Counted from the first letter of the stretch, positions 10,548 to 19,633 are shown. The stretch is 64,000 bases of DNA from Rhizosphaericola sp047606825 (GCA_047606825.1 JASGDY010000092.1:1-64000), one strand, 5' to 3'. Numbers and translations are program-made. The notes: generated by a model not told the origin, from the letters alone.

Positions 10548-12542
10548 ATGTATAAGTATATTGCAACGTTGTTATTGGCCGTGCTGTCCTCGTATGGCTG
10601 CAACAAGTTTCTGGAAACCACGCCACAGAGTTTCCTGTCGCCTTCGGAATATTATACCAGCGACAATATCACAAGTGCGTTGGCGGGCGTGTACAATCCA
10701 TTGTTTAACAGCTATGTATATGGCAACTATTATTACAGTTCGCTGCAAGCCTGTACCGACGAAAATTTTTACGGCGGTTCGGGACGTACATTGACAACAG
10801 GGCTGGAAGTGTACAGTTTTGACTATGGCAATGCCAACCTCAACGGATATTGGACGACATTGTACACGGGCATTGAACGTGCCAACGAGTTGATGAAATA
10901 TGTAGACCCCACCGACACGTCCGCCACGATGAAGGCGGCGTATGGAGAAGCCTTGTTTTTGCGTGGGTATTACTACTATATGCTTGTGACCTATTTTGGT
11001 GGTGTTCCTTTAAAGTTGACGGCTACGGACGATGCGGATAGCCTGAGCGTGGCACGGTCCACCGTCAAGGAAGTGTACGACCAGATTGTGTCCGACATGA
11101 CAACAGCCGAAGACATGGTGTATACCGCAAGCGAGTTGGGGTATAGTAGCCGTGTATCCAAGACAACCGTGGAAGGCATATTGGCAAGGGTGTGCCTGTC
11201 AATGGCCGGGGAACCTTTAAACGATGCGTCGCAATATGCTAACGCCCTGTCGTGGGCCACTAAAGTAAAAGCATCGGGCATACATAGTCTTAACACAAGC
11301 TACAAACAAGTCTTTATCAACGAAGCCGCAGATGTGTACGACATCGCCGAATGTATGTGGGAAGCCGATTTCTCGGGCAACAACTCGACGACGCAGACCG
11401 CGGCAGGACGTAACGGCAATGTCAACGGTATTCCTTTCACCAGTTCCGCCACATATACATCCGGCGGGACGGATTACCTGTACCAAGACACGGGCTATTG
11501 CTATGGATTTGAATGGGTTACCAAAAAACTGTTTGACTTGTACGACGTTTATGATGCACGGCGCAACTGGAACATCGGCAGTTTTTCTTACGTGGTCAAT
11601 ACCAGCTATTCGTCCCCGGCGGTTTACAGGACGGTATTGACGGGCGATTTTGTGTACAACAGACCGGTAGCCAAATGGCGGCGCAACTATGAAACCGTAT
11701 ATCCCAAAAACAAAAACTACACGCCCATCAATTTTCCGATTCTGCGTTACTCCGACGTATTGCTGATGTTGGCTGAGGCGGAACTGCAAGTGAACGGCGT
11801 AACCCAGACTGCTTTGGATGCTATCAACGCAGTACGCGAAAGGGGATATGGTATCTCGGGCAGCACGGCACCTGCCAAATCCCTGACGCTGCTCACTTCC
11901 GGAAGTGGCTATACGGCGACTTTCGAGTTGGGCGACGACAATCTTGGTACGGGTATCGGCTATACAGCGACCGTCTCGTCGGGAGCTGTTACGGCATTGA
12001 CACTCAAAAGCGGAGGTTTGGGCTTTACCGATGGGCAAGTTGTCACGATAGGCGCAGCATGGTATTCCGATTATTATTATGCCGCCAGTACACAAGTGGT
12101 ATATGATGGAAATCTATATACGGTGGCGGCGGCAGGCATCTCGTCGTCGGTGCCGCCTACCAATACCAGTGGTTCGTCTGACGCGTCGTCGACGGGTGTA
12201 TCATTCAAATATGCGGGCGTTGCAGCCACTGCACAGGTCGCAGTAGCAACCGTCGCAGACGTTGACCTTACCACATTGACGCTGGAAGACATACAGGACG
12301 AAAGGTCAAGGGAGCTATGTTTTGAAGCGTTGCGCATTCCGGACTTGTTGCGTTGGGGCAATTTTATTGCCAACATGAAAGCCGTGGCAACTCAAATGGC
12401 AGCCCAAACCACTTTTTCCACCAATACCCAGACACAGGCATCGTTAGGCTACAACAACATTGCCGACCGCAATACCTTGTGGCCAATCCCGTCCAGCGAG
12501 ATGACTACCAACAAACTGGCAACACAGAATACGGGCTGGTAA
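10548..12542 (+). CDS. SusD/RagB-family glycan-binding lipoprotein with a large internal insertion
   Basis: A 664-residue surface lipoprotein that caps the SusC porin and binds glycan. The lipobox SSYGC puts the lipidated Cys at residue 18. It is followed by NKFLETTPQSFLSPSEYY, a typical SusD start. Helical SusD repeats include EALFLRGYYYYMLVTYFGGVPL and the C-terminal core has ERSRELCFEALRIPDLLRWG. Between residues about 445 and 571 there is a segment rich in Gly, Ser and Thr (for example GSGYTATFELG, then KSGGLGFTDGQVVTIG) that splits the conserved C-terminal region. This makes the protein longer than the usual 500-600 residues. The insert looks beta-rich and contains two related Gly-Tyr/Phe motifs. 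Confidence 0.93.
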   Translation: MYKYIATLLLAVLSSYGCNKFLETTPQSFLSPSEYYTSDNITSALAGVYNPLFNSYVYGNYYYSSLQACTDENFYGGSGRTLTTGLEVYSFDYGNANLNGYWTTLYTGIERANELMKYVDPTDTSATMKAAYGEALFLRGYYYYMLVTYFGGVPLKLTATDDADSLSVARSTVKEVYDQIVSDMTTAEDMVYTASELGYSSRVSKTTVEGILARVCLSMAGEPLNDASQYANALSWATKVKASGIHSLNTSYKQVFINEAADVYDIAECMWEADFSGNNSTTQTAAGRNGNVNGIPFTSSATYTSGGTDYLYQDTGYCYGFEWVTKKLFDLYDVYDARRNWNIGSFSYVVNTSYSSPAVYRTVLTGDFVYNRPVAKWRRNYETVYPKNKNYTPINFPILRYSDVLLMLAEAELQVNGVTQTALDAINAVRERGYGISGSTAPAKSLTLLTSGSGYTATFELGDDNLGTGIGYTATVSSGAVTALTLKSGGLGFTDGQVVTIGAAWYSDYYYAASTQVVYDGNLYTVAAAGISSSVPPTNTSGSSDASSTGVSFKYAGVAATAQVAVATVADVDLTTLTLEDIQDERSRELCFEALRIPDLLRWGNFIANMKAVATQMAAQTTFSTNTQTQASLGYNNIADRNTLWPIPSSEMTTNKLATQNTGW

Positions 12543-12563
12543 AAAAATCACACATCACAAAAA

Positions 12564-13466
12564 ATGACAACCATGAATAAAATAATTTTTATGTTACTCC
12601 TGTTCCTCGGCGTATGGAGCTGTAACAAGAAAGAAGTCGAGGACCTTTCCTTTGACGTGTCGGTTAGCGACACGGCCGTACAAGTGGGCAGCGATGTTGT
12701 TTTTTCGTTTTCCGGAAACCCTTATTTCATTACTTTTTATTCTGGAGAGACGGGACACAAATACGAGTACCGGAACAGGACCTTTGCCGAAGGCACGCCG
12801 AATATGTCGTTCACGTCCTATCGGCAATATGGCACACATGACAGCACGTTGAAAGTGTATGTTTCCCCCGATTTTTCAGGAACTTATACGACCGATGGAG
12901 CCAATAGCGCGTCCTGGGTCAATATCACCGGAAGGACGACGTTGTCCACAGGTACCGACAACACCCCTTCAGGAACGGTCGACCTGTCTGATTTTGTCAA
13001 TGAAGACAACAGTCCCATTTACGTTGGCTTCCGGTACACCGAAACGGACACGACCGCAACACTCAGAACATGGACGATTAAGAATTTTATTGTGAATACG
13101 ATATTGGAGGACTCCTCGGAGATTGCCGTAGCGACATTGGCGAGCGCAGGATGGACAAACGTCAACTTTTCCAATGCAACCAATATATGGACGATAACCA
13201 CCACAGGAACTCCACAGCTCAAGATACAAGGCGGTGCCGCAGGTGCACTCAAAAACGACAATATGGTCGTATCTGGTGCACTCTACCTCAACAAAGTGTC
13301 CCCCGACACGGGTGTCGTCATCAAAAGTATATCGGCAAGGTTGGACAGCTACACTTATGCATTTGACACGGCAGGCACATACACTGTTACTTTTATTGGC
13401 GCCAACGAGGATATTTATGGTCGGAAAGAGAGCGTCAAAAGCTTTACAATCAAAGTGTCGGAATAG
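12564..13466 (+). CDS. DUF5017-family surface lipoprotein
   Basis: A 300-residue lipoprotein (lipobox VWSC, Cys about residue 20 from ATG 12564; a second in-frame ATG at 12573 is equally possible). The first domain (about 28-150) has VGSDVVFSFSGNPYFITFYSGE, the hallmark of DUF5017, a PKD-like sandwich found in SusC/SusD loci. The rest is beta-rich, with a jelly-roll-like middle and a final strand GTYTVTFIGANEDIYGR. It sits 21 bases after the SusD gene and probably acts as an accessory glycan-binding protein on the cell surface. Ligand is unknown. Confidence 0.85.
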   Translation: MTTMNKIIFMLLLFLGVWSCNKKEVEDLSFDVSVSDTAVQVGSDVVFSFSGNPYFITFYSGETGHKYEYRNRTFAEGTPNMSFTSYRQYGTHDSTLKVYVSPDFSGTYTTDGANSASWVNITGRTTLSTGTDNTPSGTVDLSDFVNEDNSPIYVGFRYTETDTTATLRTWTIKNFIVNTILEDSSEIAVATLASAGWTNVNFSNATNIWTITTTGTPQLKIQGGAAGALKNDNMVVSGALYLNKVSPDTGVVIKSISARLDSYTYAFDTAGTYTVTFIGANEDIYGRKESVKSFTIKVSE

Positions 13467-13526
13467 AAAACGTATTTAAACAAATAAAAGCACAACGGAG
13501 ATGTCGTGCAAAAACAATGGATAAGG

Positions 13527-14987
13527 ATGAAAACAAGATATATAGCCTGCTTATTTTTTTTGTTGTGTGATGACAAAATCTCTGCACAAAAAATACTTAA
13601 AGACAATCATCCCAATATTCTGTTGGTAATTGCGGACCAATGGCGGGGTTCGGCAATGGGTTTTATAGGCAAGGAACCCGTCCACACACCGTTTCTGGAT
13701 TCTTTGTCGCGACATGCATTGGTGTTGGAACAGATGGTAACAAATTATCCACTTTGCTCACCCTCCCGCGCTATGCTGTTTTCTGGGAACTATCCTTTGA
13801 AAAACCATGTCTACACCAATGTAAACTCCAGCTCTGCCCCCGACAGCGTTGAGTTGCCCACAGATATGCGTTGCTGGTCTGACGTACTGAAAGACAACGG
13901 ATATTACAATGGCTATATCGGGAAATGGCACTTGGACGCACCACACCAGCCCTACGTCGATACATACAACAATCGCAACGGCGTGGCATGGAACGAATGG
14001 ACACCACCTGCAAGAAGACATGGCTTCGACTACTGGTATTCCTACGGTACGTATGACAAGCATTTGCATCCGATGTATTGGGATACACAGGACAGCCGGG
14101 ACTCGTTTCACTATGTGGACGCGTGGGGTCCGATACACGAGACCGACAAAGCGTTGGCGTTTATGCGAAACAAGAGCAACAACCGACCGTCCCACAAGCC
14201 TTTTGCATTGGTCGTGTCCTACAATCCGCCGCACAGCGAGTACCAAGCCGTACCCCAACAATATTACGAACCGTATAAAACGATGCCGGATTCCGTTTTG
14301 TTGACACAGCCCAACATTCCTCCTGCGGACAGCACCATGGGAAAGGAATACCGCAACATGATTCGCTATTACTATGCTGACATTACCGGGATAGACCAGC
14401 AAATTGCCCGGCTATTCGACGGGTTGGAAAAAAACGACCTATTGTCCAATACCTTGGTCGTCGTCATGGCAGACCACGGCAATTGTCTCGGCATGCACAA
14501 TGAAATCAGCAAAAACAATCCTTACGAAGAAAGCCTTTCCATTCCGTTTATCCTATATTGGAAAGGGCACATCGTACCTGCAAAAGATACGCAGTTCATG
14601 GGCAGTATTCCTGACATATACCCCACACTGTTGGAACTCGTCGGATTAAAAAGTAAGATTTCCAAAGGTATTGACGGTGTTAGCTATGCGCCCTACTTTC
14701 TTGGACAAAAGGAAAAACATCCAGGATACCAATATATCATGGGAGGTTTGCCCAGTAAAAAAGCCAACATCAATTCAGGTTTCCGTGGTGTACGCACCAA
14801 GCACTATAAACTGGTCTATATACGCAAAGGGAACGATATTTTGGAACAAATGTTCGACCTTGCGCTTGACCCGTTTGAAACCAAAAACATAGCAAGGGAA
14901 CAAGCATGTTCAAAGGTCAAAACAACATTACAGGAGAAATTAAAATATTGGTTACGCAAGACGAATGATTCTTTTCAAATACCTTAA
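13527..14987 (+). CDS. Cys-type sulfatase (alkaline-phosphatase superfamily)
   Basis: A 486-residue secreted sulfatase that hydrolyses sulfate esters, here probably on a glycan. It starts HPNILLVIADQWRG, where the Asp helps bind calcium. It carries the sulfatase signature CSPSR with the Cys at residue 77 that must be converted to formylglycine, followed by GNYPLKNHVYTN. Further motifs are GYIGKWHLD, VVVMADHGNCLGMHNEISKN and YEESLSIPFILYW. I start at ATG 13527, after an ATAAGG-like site. The GTG at 13506 only adds seven residues. No formylglycine-generating enzyme or anaerobic maturase is encoded in this window, so maturation must be done from elsewhere. Confidence 0.93.
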   Translation: MKTRYIACLFFLLCDDKISAQKILKDNHPNILLVIADQWRGSAMGFIGKEPVHTPFLDSLSRHALVLEQMVTNYPLCSPSRAMLFSGNYPLKNHVYTNVNSSSAPDSVELPTDMRCWSDVLKDNGYYNGYIGKWHLDAPHQPYVDTYNNRNGVAWNEWTPPARRHGFDYWYSYGTYDKHLHPMYWDTQDSRDSFHYVDAWGPIHETDKALAFMRNKSNNRPSHKPFALVVSYNPPHSEYQAVPQQYYEPYKTMPDSVLLTQPNIPPADSTMGKEYRNMIRYYYADITGIDQQIARLFDGLEKNDLLSNTLVVVMADHGNCLGMHNEISKNNPYEESLSIPFILYWKGHIVPAKDTQFMGSIPDIYPTLLELVGLKSKISKGIDGVSYAPYFLGQKEKHPGYQYIMGGLPSKKANINSGFRGVRTKHYKLVYIRKGNDILEQMFDLALDPFETKNIAREQACSKVKTTLQEKLKYWLRKTNDSFQIP

Positions 14988-14996
14988 AAAATAAAG

Positions 14997-15806
14997 ATGA
15001 AAAAAAATTTTTTCCTTCTTGTGTTCTTGCCCGTTACCTTGTTGGCAACGGGACAATTTACGTTGTACAGCTGGGTTCGGTACAAAAACACACCGGAAGA
15101 CCTGATGCCGTACCTCCATCCCATAGGACTGAGCATGCAGAACCTGACAGCACCAGACAATACACTGAATCCATTGGCAATGCAGAAATTTGCCGTGTCC
15201 CGATACGGTGTGCGCCCTGTCGTTACGCTCGACATCGAAACGTGGACCCATACGCCTGACAGCCTGACCGAGACCATAAACAGGTATATCAATGCCGTTG
15301 CAGTTTTTAGAAGTGTCAACCAACATTCCCAAATCGGATTCTACGCGGCACCACCTTACCAACGCTACCAATGGAAAAATCTGGAAAAACCAGGTGCCTA
15401 TAAACACTGGCAGACAGTAAACGACAGCCTTAAAAGGTTTGCGGAAAAAGTCGACATATTTTTCCCATCTGCCTATTGCAGGGACACCAACACCGTAAAC
15501 TGGGAAAAATACATTGCTGCAAACGTTGAAGAGATACGCGAAAAATACAGCAAGTCCAAGCCTATATATTTCTATATAGACCCGCAGTACATCATAAAAG
15601 ACACAATAGGCGGCATTACCAACCACCAGTTTATTGATAGGAAGCGTTGGCGCGAGCTACTGGAATTAGTGTATCGATATGCCAACGGTGCCGTTATATG
15701 GACAAGCAACAAAGACATCCATGACAAAACAATAGAATGGGACGACAACATGGAATGGTGGAAGGAGACCAAACTGTTCTTGAAAGAAAAAGGATTAGTC
15801 CAATAG
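14997..15806 (+). CDS. Secreted protein resembling GH56 hyaluronidases
   Basis: A 269-residue protein with a signal peptide, starting 9 bases after the sulfatase. Several blocks resemble the GH56 hyaluronidase barrel in the same order: VVTLDIETWTH (Asp79-x-Glu81, compare the catalytic D-x-E followed by Trp of GH56), IGFYAAPPYQRY (compare the W-G-Y-Y-x-x-P block), DIFFPSAY (compare the Y-P-S-x-Y block) and NGAVIWTSNKD (compare the C-terminal G-x-V-x-W-G block). It is shorter than animal hyaluronidases (about 330-450 residues). By recognition alone I call it GH56-like. Its place between a sulfatase and a GH20 enzyme supports cleavage of a hexosamine-containing polymer, but activity is an inference. 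Confidence 0.65.
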   Translation: MKKNFFLLVFLPVTLLATGQFTLYSWVRYKNTPEDLMPYLHPIGLSMQNLTAPDNTLNPLAMQKFAVSRYGVRPVVTLDIETWTHTPDSLTETINRYINAVAVFRSVNQHSQIGFYAAPPYQRYQWKNLEKPGAYKHWQTVNDSLKRFAEKVDIFFPSAYCRDTNTVNWEKYIAANVEEIREKYSKSKPIYFYIDPQYIIKDTIGGITNHQFIDRKRWRELLELVYRYANGAVIWTSNKDIHDKTIEWDDNMEWWKETKLFLKEKGLVQ

Positions 15807-15875
15807 ATTCTTCCGTTGATGGATAAGGTATTTTCAACAATCGGATTATATTGATTCGCAAAACAATCGTGTCAC

Positions 15876-17519
15876 ATGAAATTAAGAATAAAAAAGTCGT
15901 TTTCTTGTATATTGTTATTCTCCGTGTATGCTTCACTGTACGGTAGTAAGACATACGCACAATTATGTCCTATCGTACCTAAGCCCATATCGAGCCGTGC
16001 GGCACATGCCGTATTTGAACTATCCAGCCAGACCTTTATCACATACAATGACGATTCTCTACAAAAGGCTAAAGACTATCTTACCAATATGCTTATTAAA
16101 CAATACCATTGGCAGTTTCCCAATAAGCCTATCGGCAAAACAAAAAACAAGATAGTGCTACGGATTGTCCATTCTAAAAAACAAAAAACCACACCGGAGT
16201 CCTATACATTAAGTATGTCAAAAGACGAGGTCCACATACAGTCTTCTTCTTTTAAAGGCATCATTCATGGCGTCAACAGTTTGTTACAGTTGGTCTATCT
16301 GGGCACATCGTCCGCCGACAGCACCAAAGTGCAGACCGCCTGTTGGAACATAAAGGATGCGCCCAGGTACGGATGGCGGAGTTTTATGTTGGACGAATCC
16401 AGACATTTTTTCGGCAAACAGACCGTAAAGACAATATTGGATGTCATGGCGCTTTATAAATTAAACAAGTTCCACTGGCATCTGACGGACGAGACTGGCT
16501 GGCGCATACAGATTAACCAATACCCATTGCTGACTTCCATCGGAGCGACCGGAGACTTTGACAACCCTAAAAAAACAGCCCGATATTATACGCAGTCCGA
16601 CATACGGGAAATCGTGGCGTATGCGTCCGAAAGAGGCATCGACATCGTCCCCGAAATAGATATGCCCGGACATGCTTCCGCTGCTGTACGAGCCTACCCG
16701 ATTGTGGACGGCGGCGGGTCGGACAAGCATCCCAATTTTACGTTCAATCCGGGATTGGATACGACCTATACTTTTTTGACCAATATCCTAAAAGAAGTAG
16801 CCGCACTGTTTCCGTCCAAGATGATACATATCGGCGGAGACGAAGTCAGCTTTGGCAATGAAAAATGGACACATGACAGTGCAATAACCGTATTGAAAAA
16901 AGAAAAGAATCTGGCATCCAACCTAGACGTGGAGCATTATTTCATCCACAGGATGGCAGATTCCGTCAAGCGCCTGGGCTGTAAGGTATTGGGATGGGAC
17001 GAGCTTGCGGACACCGATTTGGACAAGGGAAATACCGTCTTGTTTTGGTGGCGTCACGACCATCCCGAACAAGTAAAAAAAATGATTGAAAAAGGTTATC
17101 CGTTCGTCGCCTGTCCAAGACTTCCGTTCTATTTTGACTTTGTCCAGACGGAAAGAGACAAAGTAGGTAGGCGGTGGGACAAAAAATACAACCCTATCGA
17201 GAATGTGTATTCTTTTACATTGGACAGCACCATCGGAAACGCCTCTTTGTTAGGTGTACAGGCTGCTGCGTGGACGGAACAGATTGCTTCCGTCAAAAGG
17301 CTGCACTACATGACATTCCCAAGGCTGTTGGCAATGGCAGAGAACGCATGGACGCCAAAAGAGACACTGGACTTTAGCGATTTTTCCACGCGCATGGATT
17401 CACAGATGCGGATTCTTGGCGCAATGGGAGTTTACTACTATGATTTTTTATGCCTAGACAATACGCCGGAGGTTGTGGATTCGGAAAGGGACCTACAATA
17501 TTTAGATAACGCAAAATGA
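15876..17519 (+). CDS. GH20 beta-N-acetylhexosaminidase
   Basis: A 547-residue secreted exo-enzyme that removes terminal beta-GlcNAc or beta-GalNAc by substrate-assisted catalysis. It has a signal peptide, a GH20b-type N-terminal domain (about 30-150), then the barrel beginning PRYGWRSFMLDESRHFF. Other motifs are KLNKFHWHLTDETGWRI, DIVPEIDMPGHASAA and HIGGDEVSFG, where Asp322 and Glu323 are the catalytic pair. It is the last gene of the operon, 69 bases after the GH56-like gene, and would trim products of the upstream enzymes. Confidence 0.95.
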   Translation: MKLRIKKSFSCILLFSVYASLYGSKTYAQLCPIVPKPISSRAAHAVFELSSQTFITYNDDSLQKAKDYLTNMLIKQYHWQFPNKPIGKTKNKIVLRIVHSKKQKTTPESYTLSMSKDEVHIQSSSFKGIIHGVNSLLQLVYLGTSSADSTKVQTACWNIKDAPRYGWRSFMLDESRHFFGKQTVKTILDVMALYKLNKFHWHLTDETGWRIQINQYPLLTSIGATGDFDNPKKTARYYTQSDIREIVAYASERGIDIVPEIDMPGHASAAVRAYPIVDGGGSDKHPNFTFNPGLDTTYTFLTNILKEVAALFPSKMIHIGGDEVSFGNEKWTHDSAITVLKKEKNLASNLDVEHYFIHRMADSVKRLGCKVLGWDELADTDLDKGNTVLFWWRHDHPEQVKKMIEKGYPFVACPRLPFYFDFVQTERDKVGRRWDKKYNPIENVYSFTLDSTIGNASLLGVQAAAWTEQIASVKRLHYMTFPRLLAMAENAWTPKETLDFSDFSTRMDSQMRILGAMGVYYYDFLCLDNTPEVVDSERDLQYLDNAK

Positions 17520-17539
17520 AAAAACGACACCACTAAAAA

Positions 17540-17572
17540 AAACAGCTATAAATCATTGATTTATAGCTGTTT
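17540..17572. terminator. Long hairpin terminator, probably the original terminator of tRNA-Ser
   Basis: A perfect 15 bp stem (17540-17554 with 17558-17572) with a 3-base loop. The run of A on its left means that on the minus strand the hairpin is followed by a U run, so it ends minus-strand transcripts and can also end the GH20 operon. It lies 14 bases from the left copy of the 12 bp island repeat (17586), which is where a terminator would sit for tRNA-Ser in the unoccupied chromosome. Confidence 0.8.
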
Positions 17573-17585
17573 ATATAATTAAGTT

Positions 17586-17597
17586 GCGGTGAGGAGG
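17586..17597. repeat. Left attachment repeat of the island
   Basis: GCGGTGAGGAGG, identical to 27153-27164. It corresponds to the last 11 bases of tRNA-Ser plus one flanking base and marks the left junction of the island. Confidence 0.75.
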
Positions 17598-17816
17598 AAG
17601 CCCAAGTGAACTACTTATACCTCTTTTGACCTTCTTGAATGATGTTAAGTAATTGATAAGCAATATTTTAATTTCTATTTAGCTCAAAAATGCCGATTCC
17701 AACATTCCATGCTTCACACAGGAAACGGATGGTGCAATTTTAGTGCAATTAAAAATATTATATATTTCTTAGAGGCTGTTTAAGTTAATTGTGGAAAAAG
17801 TATTTTGGGATAAATG

Positions 17817-17926
17817 AATATGGTATTGTTAATTTAGCATAGTTTTCATCTATTTATACGATTCTAATATATTGATAATCAATGATGAAAATTATTAAAA
17901 CTATCTTAGATTAACAATACCATATT
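17817..17926. repeat. 30 bp imperfect inverted repeat inside the IS leader
   Basis: The arms at 17817-17846 and 17897-17926 are complementary at 27 of 30 positions, both containing AATATGGTATTGTTAAT or its complement, with 50 bases between them. It could form a long hairpin in a transcript entering the IS, or be a miniature element nested in the IS. Nothing in it encodes protein. Confidence 0.7.
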
Positions 17927-17971
17927 TATTAAGAAGTAGTCAAAAGAAATAAAATCGGCGGAATATAGTTT

Positions 17972-18742
17972 ATGCAAAAAAATTATCTGTTGACCACCAA
18001 TTTTCAGTGGCAGGTTATAGGAAGATTATTTATCGGGAAAAGAAAACCCAAGTGGACTTACCAAAGCATATGGGAAAGTATCTGTTATGTGACAAAGACA
18101 GGGTGTCAATGGCGAATGCTGCGCGGGAGTGCCCCGTGGATAACCGTCTATCATTATTATGGGCGGTGGAAAAGAGACGGGACGATAGAGTAGGCGCACG
18201 ATTTATTACGCAAGACCCTCCGCCGCCTGACGGGCAGGAAAGCATCGGCGGGCGTAGGCATCATAGACAGCACCAGCGTAAGAATGGGTTGTACGGGGGG
18301 CAATGGCAGAAAAGGGATGGACGGCAACAAGAAAGTAAAAGGCAGCAAACGCCATATAGTCGTAGATACGCTGGGATTGGTTATTTGTTCAAGCGTACAC
18401 CCCGCCCACATCCACGACAGCAGAGGAGCCAATGAAGTATTTGAAAAATTATATGAACTCAGGCACGATGAACGCCGGATCGTAAAAATATTTGCTGATG
18501 GCGGGTATCGGGGAGCGTCAGGAAAGTGGGTAAAAACGAATCTAAACATGGATATGGAAATCGTCAAGGGCAATGAAAGCGATAGAAGGGAAGTTCTTCC
18601 CAAACGTTGGATAGCAGAATGGACCTTTGTCTGGCTGATGAATTACAGAAGATTGGCGATGGATTATGAGCGACTGCCAGAATCAGTAGAAGTCCACATC
18701 CATATCGCTATGATTATGATAATGGGTAAAAAATTTAATTAA
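17972..18742 (+). pseudogene. IS5-family transposase with one in-frame amber stop
   Basis: The reading frame from ATG 17972 shows the IS5/IS427 N-terminal domain (VTKTGCQWRMLRG, then VYHYYGRWKRDG). It meets TAG at 18191-18193 and continues in the same frame with LLRKTLRRLTGRKASAG, IIDSTSVRMG (first catalytic Asp), KVKGSKRHIVVDTLGL, IFADGGYRG (second Asp) and KRWIAEWTFVWL (catalytic Glu), ending at 18742. All three acidic residues are present, so a single nonsense change is the only visible lesion. A second open frame at 18007-18435 is a shadow of this one. Confidence 0.85.
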
Positions 18743-18894
18743 CTTAAACAGTCTCTAAGTAAGTTGGTTATTTTCATTTAAATAATTAATGAAGATGTTT
18801 TGAAAAAATAATTATTGTATAATTACCAAGCCGATTTTTAGTTGATTTTTAATACCAAATAAAGGACACTAAACAAAACAAATAGTGATGAGCT

Positions 18895-19626
18895 TTATTT
18901 TTTATCGATCAGCCGGTTATTCACCGCAAATTCCAGGAGCTGATTCCGGTAATTCCGGCTGAGCGGTATGCGAGATGATTGTATACAGATCTCGTTGCCT
19001 TCGATCATGTCTATTTTCCGGACAGATATCATGTACGATTTGTGAACCCTTACGAATAAATGCGGGTCAAAATTTTGTTCGAGGTTTTTCAGATTGGTTA
19101 GTGTGGTATATTTGCCCTTTAGCGTAAAAATATTGACGTAGTTTTGCATGCTTTCCAGATACAGCACATCATCAAAAAATATCTTTTCGTATTTGCTGCC
19201 ACAGCGAATAAAAAAATAGTCGTCCGCGATCGCGGCCTTTCCTGTCCCCGGAACATTAGAGAACTGCTGAAAGCACTGGTAGTCCCTCGCTTTATTAACC
19301 GCCATAAAGAAACGTTCGAAAGTCACAGGTTTCAGCAAATAATCTAATACATTCAACTGGAAGCCATCCAGGGCATAATTTGGAAAAGCAGTGGTCAGAA
19401 TCACCATCGGCGGGTTTTTCGTGATCTTCAAAAAATCAAGGCCGCTCATTTTTGGCATCTGGATATCCAGAAAAAGCAGATCTACCGCAGTGGTTTCAAG
19501 GAACTTGATTAGCTGTACCGGGTTTTCACAGAAACCGGCAAGGTGTAGAAAATCCACTTCTCCCACAAAATCGATCAGCCCTTCTCTGGCCAGCGGTTCA
19601 TCATCTACAATTACACAATTTATCAT
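18895..19626 (-). CDS. LytTR-family response regulator
   Basis: A 243-residue cytoplasmic DNA-binding response regulator. The receiver domain (1-120) has VIVDDEPLAREGL and the phosphoacceptor Asp in LLFLDIQMPKMSG. The C-terminal LytTR domain has FIRCGSKYEKIFFDDVLYLES and the typical ending LFVRVHKSYMISVRKID. It follows the histidine kinase gene with a 7-base gap, forming one two-component unit transcribed leftward. Targets are not evident; the divergent outer-membrane gene group at 20.9-24.1 kb is a reasonable guess. Confidence 0.93.
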   Translation of the reverse strand: MINCVIVDDEPLAREGLIDFVGEVDFLHLAGFCENPVQLIKFLETTAVDLLFLDIQMPKMSGLDFLKITKNPPMVILTTAFPNYALDGFQLNVLDYLLKPVTFERFFMAVNKARDYQCFQQFSNVPGTGKAAIADDYFFIRCGSKYEKIFFDDVLYLESMQNYVNIFTLKGKYTTLTNLKNLEQNFDPHLFVRVHKSYMISVRKIDMIEGNEICIQSSRIPLSRNYRNQLLEFAVNNRLIDKK

Positions 19627-19633
19627 CGTCTTT

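Larger units (their letters stand above)
17772..18755 (+). mobile_element. IS5-family (IS427-like) insertion sequence
   Basis: A 984 bp element bounded by 19 bp inverted repeats beginning GAGGCTGTTTAAGTTAATT on the left and GAGACTGTTTAAGTTAATT on the complementary right end (one mismatch). TA dinucleotides flank both ends (17770-17771 and 18756-18757), which fits the 2 bp target duplication of this group. It encodes one transposase interrupted by a stop codon. The region between the left end and the transposase start is unusually long (200 bases) and contains a large inverted repeat. Confidence 0.88.

Noticed and set aside
13527..14987. A sulfatase maturation enzyme as part of the glycan operon
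   Set aside because: No formylglycine-generating enzyme or radical-SAM maturase is encoded in the window.
18007..18435. A second open frame in the IS that could suggest programmed frameshifting
   Set aside because: The true transposase frame resumes after the TAG in the same frame and keeps all motifs; the alternative frame has none.
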